A DNA stretch of 64,000 nucleotides from Hyphomonadaceae bacterium (GCA_016791385.1 JAEUMR010000027.1:1-64000); one strand, 5' to 3'. Positions 33,563 through 42,402 are shown, numbered from the stretch's first letter. Notes: generated from the sequence alone by a model not told the origin. A program made the numbers and translations.

Positions 33563-33577
33563 TTAAACGCTGTTTTA
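33563..33577. promoter_or_regulatory. Candidate CtrA box between ribF and the CheY-like gene
   Basis: TTAA-N7-TTTA matches the CtrA full-site pattern TTAA-N7-TTAA at seven of eight positions, in an AT-rich pocket 145 bases before the CheY-like start. CtrA is the master cell-cycle regulator of Caulobacter-type bacteria. Single matches like this arise by chance, so confidence is modest. Confidence 0.35.
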
Positions 33578-33721
33578 CCGAATATTTTCGGCTCCTTGTT
33601 ATGCGTATCGCCACAACGGCGCAACAACAGCCGGAACACGTCTTGCCGCCGGGCCGTCGCACCCCGGTCTGGCGGCAGGCGTTCCCAGAGCAGCGCTGCG
33701 GGTATGTGGAGAGGAATGCGT

Positions 33722-34105
33722 ATGGCTGTGTCGATGACGATGCCGATCCTGATTGTGGATGACTACAACACCATGATCCGGATCCTGCGCAATCTGCTCC
33801 GGCAGCTTGGCTTCACAAACATTGACGAGGCCTCCGACGGCACCACCGCGCTCGCCAAGATGCGGGCCAAAGAGTATGCGCTGGTCATTTCCGACACCAA
33901 TATGTCGCCGATGAGCGGTGTAGAACTTGCGCAGCGCGTGCGCGCCGACGAGCGTACCAAGAAGACCCCCTTCATCATGATTGCCGGCGACGCTTCGGAA
34001 GGCGCCGAGGCTGAGCGCCGCGCCGGCGCGTCCAGCTACCTGGTGAAGCCGTTCACGGCGCAATCGCTGAAGTCGAAGCTGACGCCCGTCATCGGCGCGT
34101 TCTGA
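33722..34105 (+). CDS. Single-domain CheY-like response regulator
   Basis: 127-residue receiver domain with no output domain. Acidic pocket Asp13/Asp14 (ILIVDDYNTM), phospho-acceptor Asp58 (VISDTNMSPM) and Lys109 (SYLVKPF) are present, and the sequence ILRNLLRQLGFTNIDEASDGTTAL is close to true CheY. The residue that is Thr87 in E. coli CheY, normally Thr or Ser, is Ala88 (MIAGDA), so the usual switch hydroxyl is missing. ATG 33722 follows GAGGA by six bases. It may act on a flagellar motor or cell-cycle kinase; no chemotaxis gene is adjacent. It is directly followed, without overlap, by the convergent SDR gene. Confidence 0.85.
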   Translation: MAVSMTMPILIVDDYNTMIRILRNLLRQLGFTNIDEASDGTTALAKMRAKEYALVISDTNMSPMSGVELAQRVRADERTKKTPFIMIAGDASEGAEAERRAGASSYLVKPFTAQSLKSKLTPVIGAF

Positions 34106-34876
34106 TCACGCCGCCATCACGCCGCCATCGATAACGATGGTTTGGCCGGTGATGAAACCTCCCGCTTTGGAAGCGAGCAGCACCGCCATGCCGGCGATTT
34201 CGTCGGGCTGGCCGATGCGCTTGAGCGAGGAGCGTTCGGTCGAAGCCTTGAGGATGGCTGGGTTCTCCCAGAGCGCGCGTGCGAAATCTGTCTGCACCAA
34301 GCCGGGCGCGATTGTGTTGACGCGAACATTGTCCGGCCCGAACTCGCAGGCGAGATTGCGCGCCAGCTGCATGTCGGCGGCTTTCGAGATGTCGTAGGCG
34401 CCGATCACGGGTGAGCCTTTGAGGCCGCCGATGGACGAGATGATAATGATCGCGCCGTCCTTGCGCGCGCGCATCTCCGGCGCGCACATCTGGATCAGCC
34501 AATGGTTCGAGATGACGTTGTTTTGCAGGATCTTCAGAAACTGGTCGTCGCTGATGCCCCCCATCGGGCCGAAATAGGGATTAGAGGCGGCGTTGCAGAC
34601 GAGGATGTCGATCTTGCCGAGGGCCCGGCGGGTCTCATCCGCCAGGTGTTGCAGTGCGTCCTTGGAGGCGATGTTGGCGGGGACGGCGATCGCTGCGTTT
34701 CGCCCGAGGGCGATGTTGATCTCAGCCGCCGCCGCCTCGCATGCATCCGCCTTGCGGGAAGAGATCACGACATCGGCGCCGTGCTCGGCGAGGCGGTGGG
34801 CAATGGCTTTGCCAATACCGCGCGAGGAGCCGGTGATGATGGCGACCTTCCCGGTCAGGCCGAACAAATTGGCCAT
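34106..34876 (-). CDS. Short-chain dehydrogenase/reductase (SDR)
   Basis: 256 residues of the classical SDR type. The cofactor loop VAIITGSSRGIGKAI (about 11-25), NAASNPYFG (about 95-103) and catalytic IIISSIGG … YDISK (about 137-164, Ser-Tyr-Lys) are visible, and the end ITGQTIVIDGG is standard. It oxidises or reduces a hydroxyl/keto substrate with NAD(P)H; a 3-oxoacyl or glucose-dehydrogenase-like role is typical for this sub-group, but substrate cannot be read from sequence. It runs leftward from a gene-free region before the TPR lipoprotein and ends at the stop of the CheY-like gene. Confidence 0.88.
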   Translation of the reverse strand: MANLFGLTGKVAIITGSSRGIGKAIAHRLAEHGADVVISSRKADACEAAAAEINIALGRNAAIAVPANIASKDALQHLADETRRALGKIDILVCNAASNPYFGPMGGISDDQFLKILQNNVISNHWLIQMCAPEMRARKDGAIIIISSIGGLKGSPVIGAYDISKAADMQLARNLACEFGPDNVRVNTIAPGLVQTDFARALWENPAILKASTERSSLKRIGQPDEIAGMAVLLASKAGGFITGQTIVIDGGVMAA

Positions 34877-34954
34877 GCGCGCCCTCCCTGTTATGTGAGG
34901 GCGATCCTAGGCGCGGCAACGCGGACTGGTCTAGGCTGGCGCAGGAGGGGAGCG

Positions 34955-35887
34955 ATGCGGCGAACGCTTGTGATCGGCTTGGCGCTGGCGGCTTTGCTGG
35001 CTGGGTGTCAGCGCGAGCAGGACCCGCAGGCGGAAAACCGCAGCACCTGCCTCAACGCGAATGCGGCGGCGCAGCCGCGCGTCGACGCCTGCACCGCGCT
35101 GATCGACGCCGGCGTACTCACTCAGGCCGAACGCGCGGATGTGCTGGCGGCCCGCGGCGTTGCCCATCGCAGCGCGGGTCAAGTCACCGCGGGCCTGCGC
35201 GATTTCGAGGCGGCGTTGCGCGTCAACGAACGCCAAGCGGACGCGCTGGAAGGCCGGGCGGCGATCCTTATCGCCAGCGGCCAGCTGGACGCGGCTGAGC
35301 CGATGATCGAGCGGCTGATCGCCAGCGGTGAGCGGCTCGATCAGGCTCACCTGATGGAGGGCGATATCGCGCTTGGCCGCGGCGATGCAGTGTCCGCCGC
35401 TGCCGCCTACGATCAGGCGATCGCCAGCAACGGCGATTTGGCGCTTGCCTATGCCCGGCGAGCGCGGGCCAAGGATCGCCTCGGCGACCATGACGGGGCC
35501 CGCGCGGACTATGACGCCGCCATCAGCAAGGATGGCGCGCTTGCAGAAGCGCGTGCCGGCCGCTGCTGGCTCAATCTTGTGCAGAAAGCCAATCTTGAAC
35601 AGGCGCGCAACGACGCTGAAGCGGCAGTGGCGGCTGAGCCGCGCCTCGTGGAGGCGCAGCTGTGCCGGGGCGTGCTGCAATTGCAGGGCGGCGAGTGGGC
35701 AAACGCGCGCGCCGCGTTTGAGGTGGTGCTGTCGGTGGAGCCCGGCAATCCAGTGGCTCTGTTCGGCCACGGCGTTGCGCGGCGGCGCAGCGGCGACGGC
35801 GCCGGCGTCGAAGACATGAATCAGGCGCGCGACTTCGATCGCCATATTGGCGAGACGTTCGACGAACTGGGCGTCGAGACTTACTAG
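34955..35887 (+). CDS. TPR-repeat lipoprotein
   Basis: 310 residues with a lipoprotein signal MRRTLVIGLALAALLAGC (lipobox LAGC, Cys18) and then repeated 34-residue helical hairpins of TPR type (for example HRSAGQVTAGLRDFEAALRVNERQADALEGRAAI and LAYARRARAKDRLGDHDGARADYDAAI). It is probably an inner-leaflet or outer-membrane anchored scaffold in the periplasm. ATG 34955 has GGAGGGG just before it. It is divergent from the SDR and shares four stop-codon bases with the convergent HAD gene (CTAG). No partner is indicated. Confidence 0.85.
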   Translation: MRRTLVIGLALAALLAGCQREQDPQAENRSTCLNANAAAQPRVDACTALIDAGVLTQAERADVLAARGVAHRSAGQVTAGLRDFEAALRVNERQADALEGRAAILIASGQLDAAEPMIERLIASGERLDQAHLMEGDIALGRGDAVSAAAAYDQAIASNGDLALAYARRARAKDRLGDHDGARADYDAAISKDGALAEARAGRCWLNLVQKANLEQARNDAEAAVAAEPRLVEAQLCRGVLQLQGGEWANARAAFEVVLSVEPGNPVALFGHGVARRRSGDGAGVEDMNQARDFDRHIGETFDELGVETY

Positions 35888-36738
35888 GCGAGCGCCGCCA
35901 TCACATAGCTGGCGCGCACGCTTTCGCTCTCCAGCGCAGCTTCGACCTTTGCCGGATCGAGTGCGCCATCTGTCCACAACGCTTCGCCGTGCATGCCTGA
36001 AGCTATGAAGAGGCTGTCGAGACCTTGGTCATTGGCGCCGGCGATATCGGTTGGCACGCCATCGCCGATGCAGAGCACGCGGCGCCGGTCGATCTGGCGC
36101 TTGGTAAGCGTCTCGAGTTCGCGGAAGGCGAGGTCGTAGATCGGCGCATAAGGCTTGCCCGCCATGACGACACGCCCGCCGATCGCCTCGTAGTCGCGCG
36201 CGATGGCGCCGGCGCACCAGATCAGGCGATCACCGACGCGGACGACGATGTCCGGGTTGGCGCAAATCATCTCCAGATCTCGCGCCCGCGCCTGGCGAAG
36301 CAGGTCAGTGTAGTCGGCGGGGGTTTCATCGTAGCTGTTGAGGCCGGATATGCCGATGAAGCGGGCCCCATCAAGCGGGGCCTGTTGCAGCCCCAGGCCC
36401 TCCCACAGCGTGCGGTCGAAATCTTGCGGTCCGATCCGATACATCGGTCCTGGCGCACGCGCTGCGAGTTCTGCCCGCGTTGCATCGCCAGAGGTGACGA
36501 TGGCGTCCCAAGCCTCGCGCGGCACGCCAACAGCGTCGAGTTGGGCGGGGATAGGCTCGCGCGGCTTAGGCACATTGGTGAGCAGGATGACAATCTTGCC
36601 CGCCGCGCGCATGCGCTGCAGCGCCGCGATCGCCGCTGGGTAGGCGCGCTTGCCGTTATGGACAACGCCCCAGACGTCGCAGAAAAGGGCGTCGTACTCG
36701 TCCGCCACTTCTTCAACTGAGATGAGCGCGCGGGTCAC
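35884..36738 (-). CDS. HAD-IIA family hydrolase (TIGR01459-like)
   Basis: 284 residues of the haloacid-dehalogenase superfamily. The first motif FCDVWGVVHNGKRAYPAAIAAL (about 19-40) carries the nucleophile Asp20 (DxWGVxxNG, as in NagD-type phosphatases), motif II is LLTNVPKP with Thr, and VVMAGKPYAPIYDLA plus CIGDGVPTDIAGANDQG (about 190-245) supply Lys and the acidic end. Members dephosphorylate small phosphorylated metabolites. The start overlaps udk by ATGA, and tipF lies upstream, so it is the last gene of a tipF-udk-HAD operon. Confidence 0.85.
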   Translation of the reverse strand: MTRALISVEEVADEYDALFCDVWGVVHNGKRAYPAAIAALQRMRAAGKIVILLTNVPKPREPIPAQLDAVGVPREAWDAIVTSGDATRAELAARAPGPMYRIGPQDFDRTLWEGLGLQQAPLDGARFIGISGLNSYDETPADYTDLLRQARARDLEMICANPDIVVRVGDRLIWCAGAIARDYEAIGGRVVMAGKPYAPIYDLAFRELETLTKRQIDRRRVLCIGDGVPTDIAGANDQGLDSLFIASGMHGEALWTDGALDPAKVEAALESESVRASYVMAALA

Positions 36739-37343
36739 GACAGCGCCTCCAGGATGCGCTCAGCGTTGCGCTCGGCGTCAGCATAGGTCGCGCCGAAGGG
36801 CGAAGCGATGATGATGTCGGCGAACGCCCGTTGCGGCTCAACGTAGGCCTCGTGCATCGGCCGCACATTGCTGAAGAATTGCGACAGGATGCTGTGCGGC
36901 GTCCGCCCGCGCATCTCGATGTCACGCACCATGCGGCGGCCCAGACGTAAGGCTTCGTCGGCCTCAACGAAGACCTTGAGGTCGAAAAGTGGGCGCAGAT
37001 CGGGGGCCGCGAGCAGGTGGATGCCTTCGACAATCAGGGCCTCCGCGTGCGCGATGCGTTCAACCTGCGGCTGGCGGCGATGCGTCACCAGATCATAGAC
37101 CGGCTTGTCGAAGGCGGCGCCGCTGCGGGCCAGCGTCAAGTGCTCGCACAGCAGAGCGTGTTCTTTGGCGGCGGGCGCGTCGAAATTGTGCGTGTCGGCG
37201 TCGAAGGCGGGAATGGCGGAGGCGCAGCGATAATAATCATCTTCGCAGATGGTGACTGCGCCTGCGCCGATTTTGCGCGCCAGCGCCTGGGCGAGCGTTG
37301 TCTTACCGGCGCCCGACCCGCCGGTGATAGCGATGATCTTCAT
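36735..37343 (-). CDS. udk: Uridine kinase-like nucleoside kinase
   Basis: 202 residues with a P-loop GGSGAGKTT (about 8-16), then VYDLVTHRRQPQ (about 81-92) and EALIVEGIHLLAAPDLRPLFDLKVFVEAD, as in uridine/cytidine kinases and related phosphoribulokinase-type enzymes. It should phosphorylate uridine to UMP, salvaging pyrimidines. It is 32 bases downstream of tipF and overlaps the HAD gene by ATGA, so it is in the same leftward transcript. Substrate preference within the family is inferred. Confidence 0.8.
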   Translation of the reverse strand: MKIIAITGGSGAGKTTLAQALARKIGAGAVTICEDDYYRCASAIPAFDADTHNFDAPAAKEHALLCEHLTLARSGAAFDKPVYDLVTHRRQPQVERIAHAEALIVEGIHLLAAPDLRPLFDLKVFVEADEALRLGRRMVRDIEMRGRTPHSILSQFFSNVRPMHEAYVEPQRAFADIIIASPFGATYADAERNAERILEALS

Positions 37344-37375
37344 ACGGTAATTGTGCGCGATGGGCTTGGGCGGGT

Positions 37376-38665
37376 CTAGGCGATGCGTCCCGACTGGCGC
37401 AGCAGAAAGTCTTTCGGAGGCGCAGTTTCCTCCATCAGGCTGTCTTTGATCGCCCGCGGCGCGCCGAACAGGTGTCCTTGACCGAACGGCACTTCGAGAT
37501 CGAGCACTTCGAGCACAGCCTCTTCGCTCTCGATGCGTTCGGCGATCAGGTCGACGCCATAGCGTTGGAAGACAGCGCCGATGTCGGCGGCGGCAATCTC
37601 GCGGGTAATGGCCGAGCGCGGACGGACGCCTTGGCGCACCACCTGGTCCATCATCGTCGAGGCGGCGACTTTCAGATAGCGCACGCCAGAGCGCTCAAGG
37701 TCTGGCAGGTCGATCTCGACCGAGGTGACCTTATCGATAGAGAAGCGGAAGCCGAGATCCACCAGCTTGGCCATGGCGCGCGCTTCGATCGAGGTGCGGG
37801 CCTCGTACGCGGCTTGCGGAATTTCGAAGATGACGCTGCCGGCGAGGTCGCGGTTCTCGCGCATGAAATCGAGAAACTGCGGAAAGAAGCTCTCGTCGGC
37901 GAGGGCGAGTGGGCTGATGTTGCAGAAGATGCCGATGCGGCGGTCCTGCTTCAGCAGCTTGCGCACGATCTGGACGCAGCGAAACAGCAGCACATTGTCG
38001 ATCGACGACATCAACCCAGCCTGCTCCGCCGCCGGGATAAATTCTTGGGGCAGGATCAAGCGACCGGTGGCGTCCTTGAGGCGGGTGAAGGCCTCATAGA
38101 AGGCCGTCTTGCGCTGCGGCAGCTGGACGATTGGCTGCAGATGCAGTTCGACGCGGTTGTCCAGCAGCGCTTCGCGCACGAGGTCCATGGGCCCGCGCGC
38201 AGAATGAAGCTGGGTGACATTGGGGGCGGCCTGGATCGTCTGCAGACGCGCATCCATGGCCGCGCCCAACTTGTCGACGATCTGATCGATCAGCTTGAGC
38301 TCGATCTGGCCAGCGCTCGCGGGCGGCGCCTCCAATTGCGGTTGCGGCGGCGGCGCGTAGGCGGCGGTGACTTCGATCTGATCCAGGCGCGTCTGCACGG
38401 CGTCGATATCGGCGCTGATCTCGCGGTGGGCGGTGCGCAAGCGATCCATGTCTTTATGGATGCGCTTTTCCACGCTGGCCGCGCGGCCTGCGGCGCTCGT
38501 TGCGGCGATACCGCCATGCGTCACAGCGCAAGCGCAAAACAGCCCGATGCCGCCCAGGAACGAGCCGCCAATGTCTTGGCCGCCGATCTGGTTCAGCGCG
38601 ATGCCCACCGTCGCCGAAATCGTGGCGTAGGCGGCATAGAGCAGCACATGGGTGATGATAGGCAT
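37376..38665 (-). CDS. tipF: TipF-like degenerate EAL c-di-GMP effector
   Basis: 429 residues. Two membrane segments at the N-terminus (about 5-30 and 33-58) are followed by a coiled-coil stretch (about 65-100) and an EAL domain from about 165. The EAL signature reads YEAF (not EAL), and the DDFGTG loop is replaced by DKVTSVEID, so phosphodiesterase activity is unlikely. This layout and sequence resemble Caulobacter TipF, a c-di-GMP-binding protein that positions the flagellum at the new pole. A candidate CtrA box lies 48 bases upstream. It heads the operon with udk and the HAD gene. Confidence 0.8.
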   Translation of the reverse strand: MPIITHVLLYAAYATISATVGIALNQIGGQDIGGSFLGGIGLFCACAVTHGGIAATSAAGRAASVEKRIHKDMDRLRTAHREISADIDAVQTRLDQIEVTAAYAPPPQPQLEAPPASAGQIELKLIDQIVDKLGAAMDARLQTIQAAPNVTQLHSARGPMDLVREALLDNRVELHLQPIVQLPQRKTAFYEAFTRLKDATGRLILPQEFIPAAEQAGLMSSIDNVLLFRCVQIVRKLLKQDRRIGIFCNISPLALADESFFPQFLDFMRENRDLAGSVIFEIPQAAYEARTSIEARAMAKLVDLGFRFSIDKVTSVEIDLPDLERSGVRYLKVAASTMMDQVVRQGVRPRSAITREIAAADIGAVFQRYGVDLIAERIESEEAVLEVLDLEVPFGQGHLFGAPRAIKDSLMEETAPPKDFLLRQSGRIA

Positions 38666-38712
38666 TATTTGCCGTCCCGAATCTCTCGCATGACATGGGG
38701 CCGGTGCGCCGG

Positions 38713-38727
38713 TTTATGGAAGCTTAA
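38713..38727. promoter_or_regulatory. Candidate CtrA box before tipF
   Basis: TTTA-N7-TTAA (TTAA-N7-TAAA on the minus strand) matches the TTAA-N7-TTAA CtrA pattern at seven of eight positions, 48 bases before the tipF start. Flagellar and polarity genes are typical CtrA targets, which adds weight. Confidence 0.4.
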
Positions 38728-38763
38728 TTCGATGCGATCTCGTTGCGGTGAGCCAACGAACGT

Positions 38764-39513
38764 TCATCGCGCCGCGGCGAACAATTGCGCGGCCTGGATC
38801 AAGTAGATGAGCCCAAGCGCGGTGACGATCCAGCGCGTGTACTTCAGAAAATTTACATCGCTCAGACGATCGAGCACGCGTCCGCCGAGGACCGCGCCGA
38901 GCATCGCCAGCGGTGCGGCGGCGAGGAAGAACCACCACGGCGGCAAGCCGGTCTGCTCTGCGGCGGCAAGCAGCGGCAGGCCGTAGAACGCCACCTTGAT
39001 GGTGTGACTGAAGGCCTGTGTCGCGGCTTTGGTCGCGACGATCTGGTGGCGGGTAAGCTCGGTGCGCACGAAGAAGACGTCGAGCAAGGGGCCGGAAACG
39101 CCGGCAAGGACGTTGAGCCCGGTGACGCTGAGCCCGCACAGGGCCGCGTGCAGGGGCTTTGCCGCGTCGAGGTGGAAGCTTCGCTTCGGCAGCCAGGCGA
39201 GGCCGGGGACGAGCCCCAGCATCAGGTAAACCCAAGCCTTGGTCGGTGCGTAGGTCACCAGCGCCAAGCCCAGAGCGGCGACCGCTGAGCCTGCGCCATA
39301 GAGGCCGATGATCGGCCATTGTATGAAACGCCTGTGCAGCACGGCGCGCCAGCCGTTGGAGACGAACTGCACCGCACCATGGCTGACCATCGCCGCCGAG
39401 ACCGGCATGGCGAGCGTCAGCGCCCCCATGAGCATGAGGCCGCCGGCCATGCCGAACACGCCGGAAATGGTGGAGGTGACGAGGACAACCAGAAGCAGGA
39501 GGATTTGCGTCAT
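38764..39513 (-). CDS. TauE/SafE-family sulfite/organosulfonate exporter
   Basis: 249-residue membrane protein with about eight helices and the TauE/SafE glycine pattern, including SGVFGMAGGLMLMGAL (about 17-32) and LAGVSGPLLDVFFV (about 136-149). Family members move sulfoacetate, sulfite or similar anions out of the cell. The ATG at 39513 is preceded by GGAGGGCGCGC. It lies 98 bases upstream of tipF, same strand; operon membership is unclear because of the gap and its candidate promoter. Substrate is unknown. Confidence 0.82.
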   Translation of the reverse strand: MTQILLLLVVLVTSTISGVFGMAGGLMLMGALTLAMPVSAAMVSHGAVQFVSNGWRAVLHRRFIQWPIIGLYGAGSAVAALGLALVTYAPTKAWVYLMLGLVPGLAWLPKRSFHLDAAKPLHAALCGLSVTGLNVLAGVSGPLLDVFFVRTELTRHQIVATKAATQAFSHTIKVAFYGLPLLAAAEQTGLPPWWFFLAAAPLAMLGAVLGGRVLDRLSDVNFLKYTRWIVTALGLIYLIQAAQLFAAAR

Positions 39514-39648
39514 GCGCGCCCTCCGATGCGTGGTGATGTAATGCGTGCGAGCTGTGACACGCGCGCCTCCCTGAATAGGTGGAGAGAGCGGCGCGGCGGG
39601 GAGCGCCCCGACAGCCGCGAAAGCGGCGCTCGCGTCGACTCCAATCTA

Positions 39649-39672
39649 GGCGCGGCCGCGCCGATTGCAATC
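39649..39672. repeat. Two adjacent perfect palindromes near a gene end
   Basis: GGCGCGGCCGCGCC (39649-39662) directly abuts GATTGCAATC (39663-39672), both perfect palindromes, the second overlapping the stop of the leftward GNAT gene. A short stem could form here, but no T-tract follows. Origin unclear. Confidence 0.35.
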
Positions 39673-40264
39673 AGGCCATTGCCGCCAAGCGCGCCTCGAT
39701 GCGCGCGCGCAAGCCGGGCCATTCGTCGGGAATGACCGAGAAATAGGCGTTGTCGCGCATGGAGCCGTCGGGCCGGCGCATCTGGCGCCGGAAGACGCCC
39801 TCGAAGGTCACTCCGAGCTTTGAGAGCGCGGCGCGCGATTGGGCGTTAAGCGCGTCGGTCTTGAACTCGACACGTTCGGCGCCGCAGGCGAAGGCGTGAC
39901 CGATCAGCAGCAGCTTCGCCGCTGGGTTGATCGCTGTTCCTTGTGCTTCACGGCAATACCAGGTGCCGCCGATCTCGACGCCGGCATGCTCCGGGCGGAT
40001 CGTCAGGTAGCAGCTCTGGCCGACGATACGGCCATCCGGCGCATGGACAGCGAAGGGAATCAAGCGCCCCTCGGCTTGCTCGCCACGAAGCCAGTCAAAC
40101 CAAGCGCCGTAGCCCCGCGCGGCGACCGGGAACGGCATGTGGCGGAAGATCGATAAGTCCGCTGCGGCCGCCTGCGTCAGCCCCGCTCGGCGCCGTTCCT
40201 CGAACGGCTCCAGGCGCACGTAGCCGTTGGATAATGTCGCAGCGGCAAGTTCCATTGACCGCAT
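39671..40264 (-). CDS. GNAT-family N-acetyltransferase (RimJ/RimL type)
   Basis: 197 residues of the RimJ/RimL-like group that acetylates alpha-amino groups or aminoglycoside-like molecules. The body has VEIGGTWYCREAQGTAINPAAKLLLIGHAFACGAERVEFKTDALNAQSRAALSKLGVTFEGVFR (about 104-167), which is the acetyl-CoA fold and beta4-beta5 turn. The first ATG (40264) and one three codons in (40255) are equally possible. It is divergent from the acyl-CoA dehydrogenase and is followed by palindromic sequence. Substrate unknown. Confidence 0.78.
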   Translation of the reverse strand: MRSMELAAATLSNGYVRLEPFEERRRAGLTQAAAADLSIFRHMPFPVAARGYGAWFDWLRGEQAEGRLIPFAVHAPDGRIVGQSCYLTIRPEHAGVEIGGTWYCREAQGTAINPAAKLLLIGHAFACGAERVEFKTDALNAQSRAALSKLGVTFEGVFRRQMRRPDGSMRDNAYFSVIPDEWPGLRARIEARLAAMA

Positions 40265-40327
40265 TGCTCCTCTCGCCCTGGAGCCTTAGCGTGCCTCAAA
40301 CAGGCGCGCCAGTAAGCGGAGATCACG

Positions 40328-41614
40328 ATGCATTTCGAACATACAGCCGAGGCGAAAGAGTGGATCGGCCGCGTCCAGAAATTTATGGACGATTACGTCT
40401 ACCCCGCCGTGCCGGTTTACGAAGCGCAGCAGCATGAAGGCGGACGCTGGAAAGTGCTGCCGATCTTGGAAGAGCTGAAGGCGAAAGCGAAAGCGCAGGG
40501 CCTCTGGAACATGTTCATGCCGTCGTCGAGCGGGCACGCGCATGTCGACGACACCTTCAAGTTCGAGGGGCCGGGTCTCAGCAATCTCACCTACGCTTCG
40601 CTGGCCGAAATCATGGGCCGGGTGGGCTTCGCCTCCGAGGTGTTCAACTGCTCGGCGCCGGACACAGGCAACATGGAAGTGCTCGAGCGCTACGGCACGC
40701 GCGCGCACAAAGATGAGTGGCTGAAGCCGTTGATGAACGGCGAGATCCGCTCGGCCTTCTTGATGACCGAGCCGGGCGTTGCCTCATCAGACGCAACCAA
40801 CATCCGCTGCGAGATCAAGCGCGAGGGCGATGAATACGTCATCAATGGACGCAAGTGGTGGTCGTCGGGCGCGGGCGATCCGCGCTGCAAGATCGCGATC
40901 CTGATGGGCAAGACCAACCCGGACAATCCCAAGCACAGTCAGCAGAGCCAGATTCTGGTGCCGCTTGATGCGAAGGGTGTGAACATCCTACGCCCGCTCA
41001 ACGTGTTCGGCTATGACGACGCGCCGCACGGCCACATGGAAATCGAGCTGAAGGATGTGCGCATTCCGGTCGAGAACCTTGTCCTCGGCGAGGGGCGTGG
41101 TTTCGAGATCGCGCAGGGCCGGCTTGGACCGGGCCGCATCCACCATTGCATGCGCACGATCGGGGCGGCGGAAGCTGCGCTGGAAGCGCTGTGCCGGCGC
41201 GTCACCAGCCGCGTGGCGTTCGGCAAGACGCTGGCCGAACACTCGGTGTGGGAACAGCGCATCGCCGAAGCGCGCATCGACATCGAGATGACGCGCCTGC
41301 TGTGCCTCAAGGCCGCGTACATGATGGATACGGTCGGCAACAAGATCGCCAAGAACGAGATCGCCATGATCAAGGTGGCGGCGCCGCGCATGGCGCTGAA
41401 GATCATCGATGATGCGATCCAGGCGCATGGCGGTGCGGGCGTTTGCCAAGACTTCGGCCTTGCCAAATCGTACGCCGGCATCCGTACGCTGCGCTTGGCG
41501 GACGGGCCGGATGAAGTGCACTGCCGCGCCATCGCCCTCAATGAACTTGGGCGCTACGGCTGGACCGGCAAGCGCGCCAAGACGGAAGGCGAGAGCCTGC
41601 CCGGCATGCGTTGA
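40328..41614 (+). CDS. Acyl-CoA dehydrogenase (ACAD10/11-like)
   Basis: 428 residues of the acyl-CoA dehydrogenase fold with FAD. Typical motifs: [16 protein letters not shown] (about 139-154), the substrate/FAD loop with [12 protein letters not shown] (about 178-189), [17 protein letters not shown] (about 271-287) and [34 protein letters not shown] (about 363-396), close to the C-terminal part of human ACAD10/11. Those proteins are fusions of such a domain with a kinase of APH type; an APH-type kinase of the same kind lies at 46194-47273. The good GGAG before ATG 40328 supports the start. DUF4345 gene overlaps its stop. Confidence 0.88.
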   Translation: MHFEHTAEAKEWIGRVQKFMDDYVYPAVPVYEAQQHEGGRWKVLPILEELKAKAKAQGLWNMFMPSSSGHAHVDDTFKFEGPGLSNLTYASLAEIMGRVGFASEVFNCSAPDTGNMEVLERYGTRAHKDEWLKPLMNGEIRSAFLMTEPGVASSDATNIRCEIKREGDEYVINGRKWWSSGAGDPRCKIAILMGKTNPDNPKHSQQSQILVPLDAKGVNILRPLNVFGYDDAPHGHMEIELKDVRIPVENLVLGEGRGFEIAQGRLGPGRIHHCMRTIGAAEAALEALCRRVTSRVAFGKTLAEHSVWEQRIAEARIDIEMTRLLCLKAAYMMDTVGNKIAKNEIAMIKVAAPRMALKIIDDAIQAHGGAGVCQDFGLAKSYAGIRTLRLADGPDEVHCRAIALNELGRYGWTGKRAKTEGESLPGMR

Positions 41615-42033
41615 TGCTGCTGATTGCGGCTTGGATTGTGAACGCGCTGGGGCTGGGCTTCGGCGCGTTCCTGGGCCTTCGCGGTCTGATTGATCCGAAA
41701 TGGGCGCAGCGGCTTGTGCGCCTGACGCCAGACCAGCAGGGCGGCGGCTTCGCCGAATTTCGCGCCACCTATGGCGGCGTTTTTCTCGGTCTGCATGGCG
41801 TCGCGCTGTTAATGACGCTGCTCTATTCGCTGGGCGGAGAGTACGTGGTCGGCGTTGCCGCCACGGGGGCCGCGGCCGTGCTGAGCGCCGGCTGGGCGGG
41901 CGCCGCGTTTGGTCGTGTGCTGTCGATGTTGCTCGACGGCGCCGACACCAAATTCAACCGGCTGAGCGTTGGCGTTGAAGTGGCGCTTGCACTGGCGATC
42001 GCCGCGCCTTGGTTTGCTTGGCTGTTGGACTAA
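41614..42033 (+). CDS. DUF4345-like small membrane protein
   Basis: 139 residues, four hydrophobic helices, resembling DUF4345 proteins: GLGFGAFLGLRGLIDPKWAQRLVRLTPDQQGGGFAEFRATYGGVFLGLHGVALL is the helix-loop-helix start. The ATG overlaps the acyl-CoA dehydrogenase stop by one base (TGATG), so it is translationally coupled to it. The function is unknown. A convergent DUF486 gene starts its stop 12 bases later. Confidence 0.65.
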   Translation: MLLIAAWIVNALGLGFGAFLGLRGLIDPKWAQRLVRLTPDQQGGGFAEFRATYGGVFLGLHGVALLMTLLYSLGGEYVVGVAATGAAAVLSAGWAGAAFGRVLSMLLDGADTKFNRLSVGVEVALALAIAAPWFAWLLD

Positions 42034-42045
42034 TACGCCTACTCT

Positions 42046-42402
42046 TTATTTGCCGAGAAACACCACCGCTGCGCCAAGCGCGATGAGCGCGAATCCAAGC
42101 AGGTGGTTCCAGCCCAACGACTCCCGCAGAAAAAGTGTTGAGAAGCCGACGAACACGGTGAGGGTGATCACTTCCTGCATCGTCTTCAGCTGTGCGGTGG
42201 AATAAGTGGCCGCACCGATGCGGTTGGCGGGCACGGCCAGGCAATACTCGACGAAGGCGATGCCCCACGACGCCACAATGGCAATGAGCAAGGGCGCCGA
42301 GCGAAATTTGAGGTGCCCGTACCAAGCGAAGGTCATGAAGATGTTCGATCCGAGTAACAACAGGATCGGTGCAACCTGGGGCGATGTCAGAAAGGACGGC
42401 AT
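42046..42402 (-). CDS. DMT-family (DUF486) membrane protein
   Basis: 118 residues, four helices, with FMTFAWYGHLKFRSAPLLIAIVASWGIAFVEYCLAVPANRIG (about 22-63) and LKTMQEVITLTVFVGFSTLFLRESL, the pattern of the DUF486 small four-helix group related to drug/metabolite transporters. The ATG 42402 is backed by GAAGGAGCCCGC. It is the last gene in a leftward run starting at purD, though gaps separate it from others. Transport role is assumed from family. Confidence 0.78.
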   Translation of the reverse strand: MPSFLTSPQVAPILLLLGSNIFMTFAWYGHLKFRSAPLLIAIVASWGIAFVEYCLAVPANRIGAATYSTAQLKTMQEVITLTVFVGFSTLFLRESLGWNHLLGFALIALGAAVVFLGK

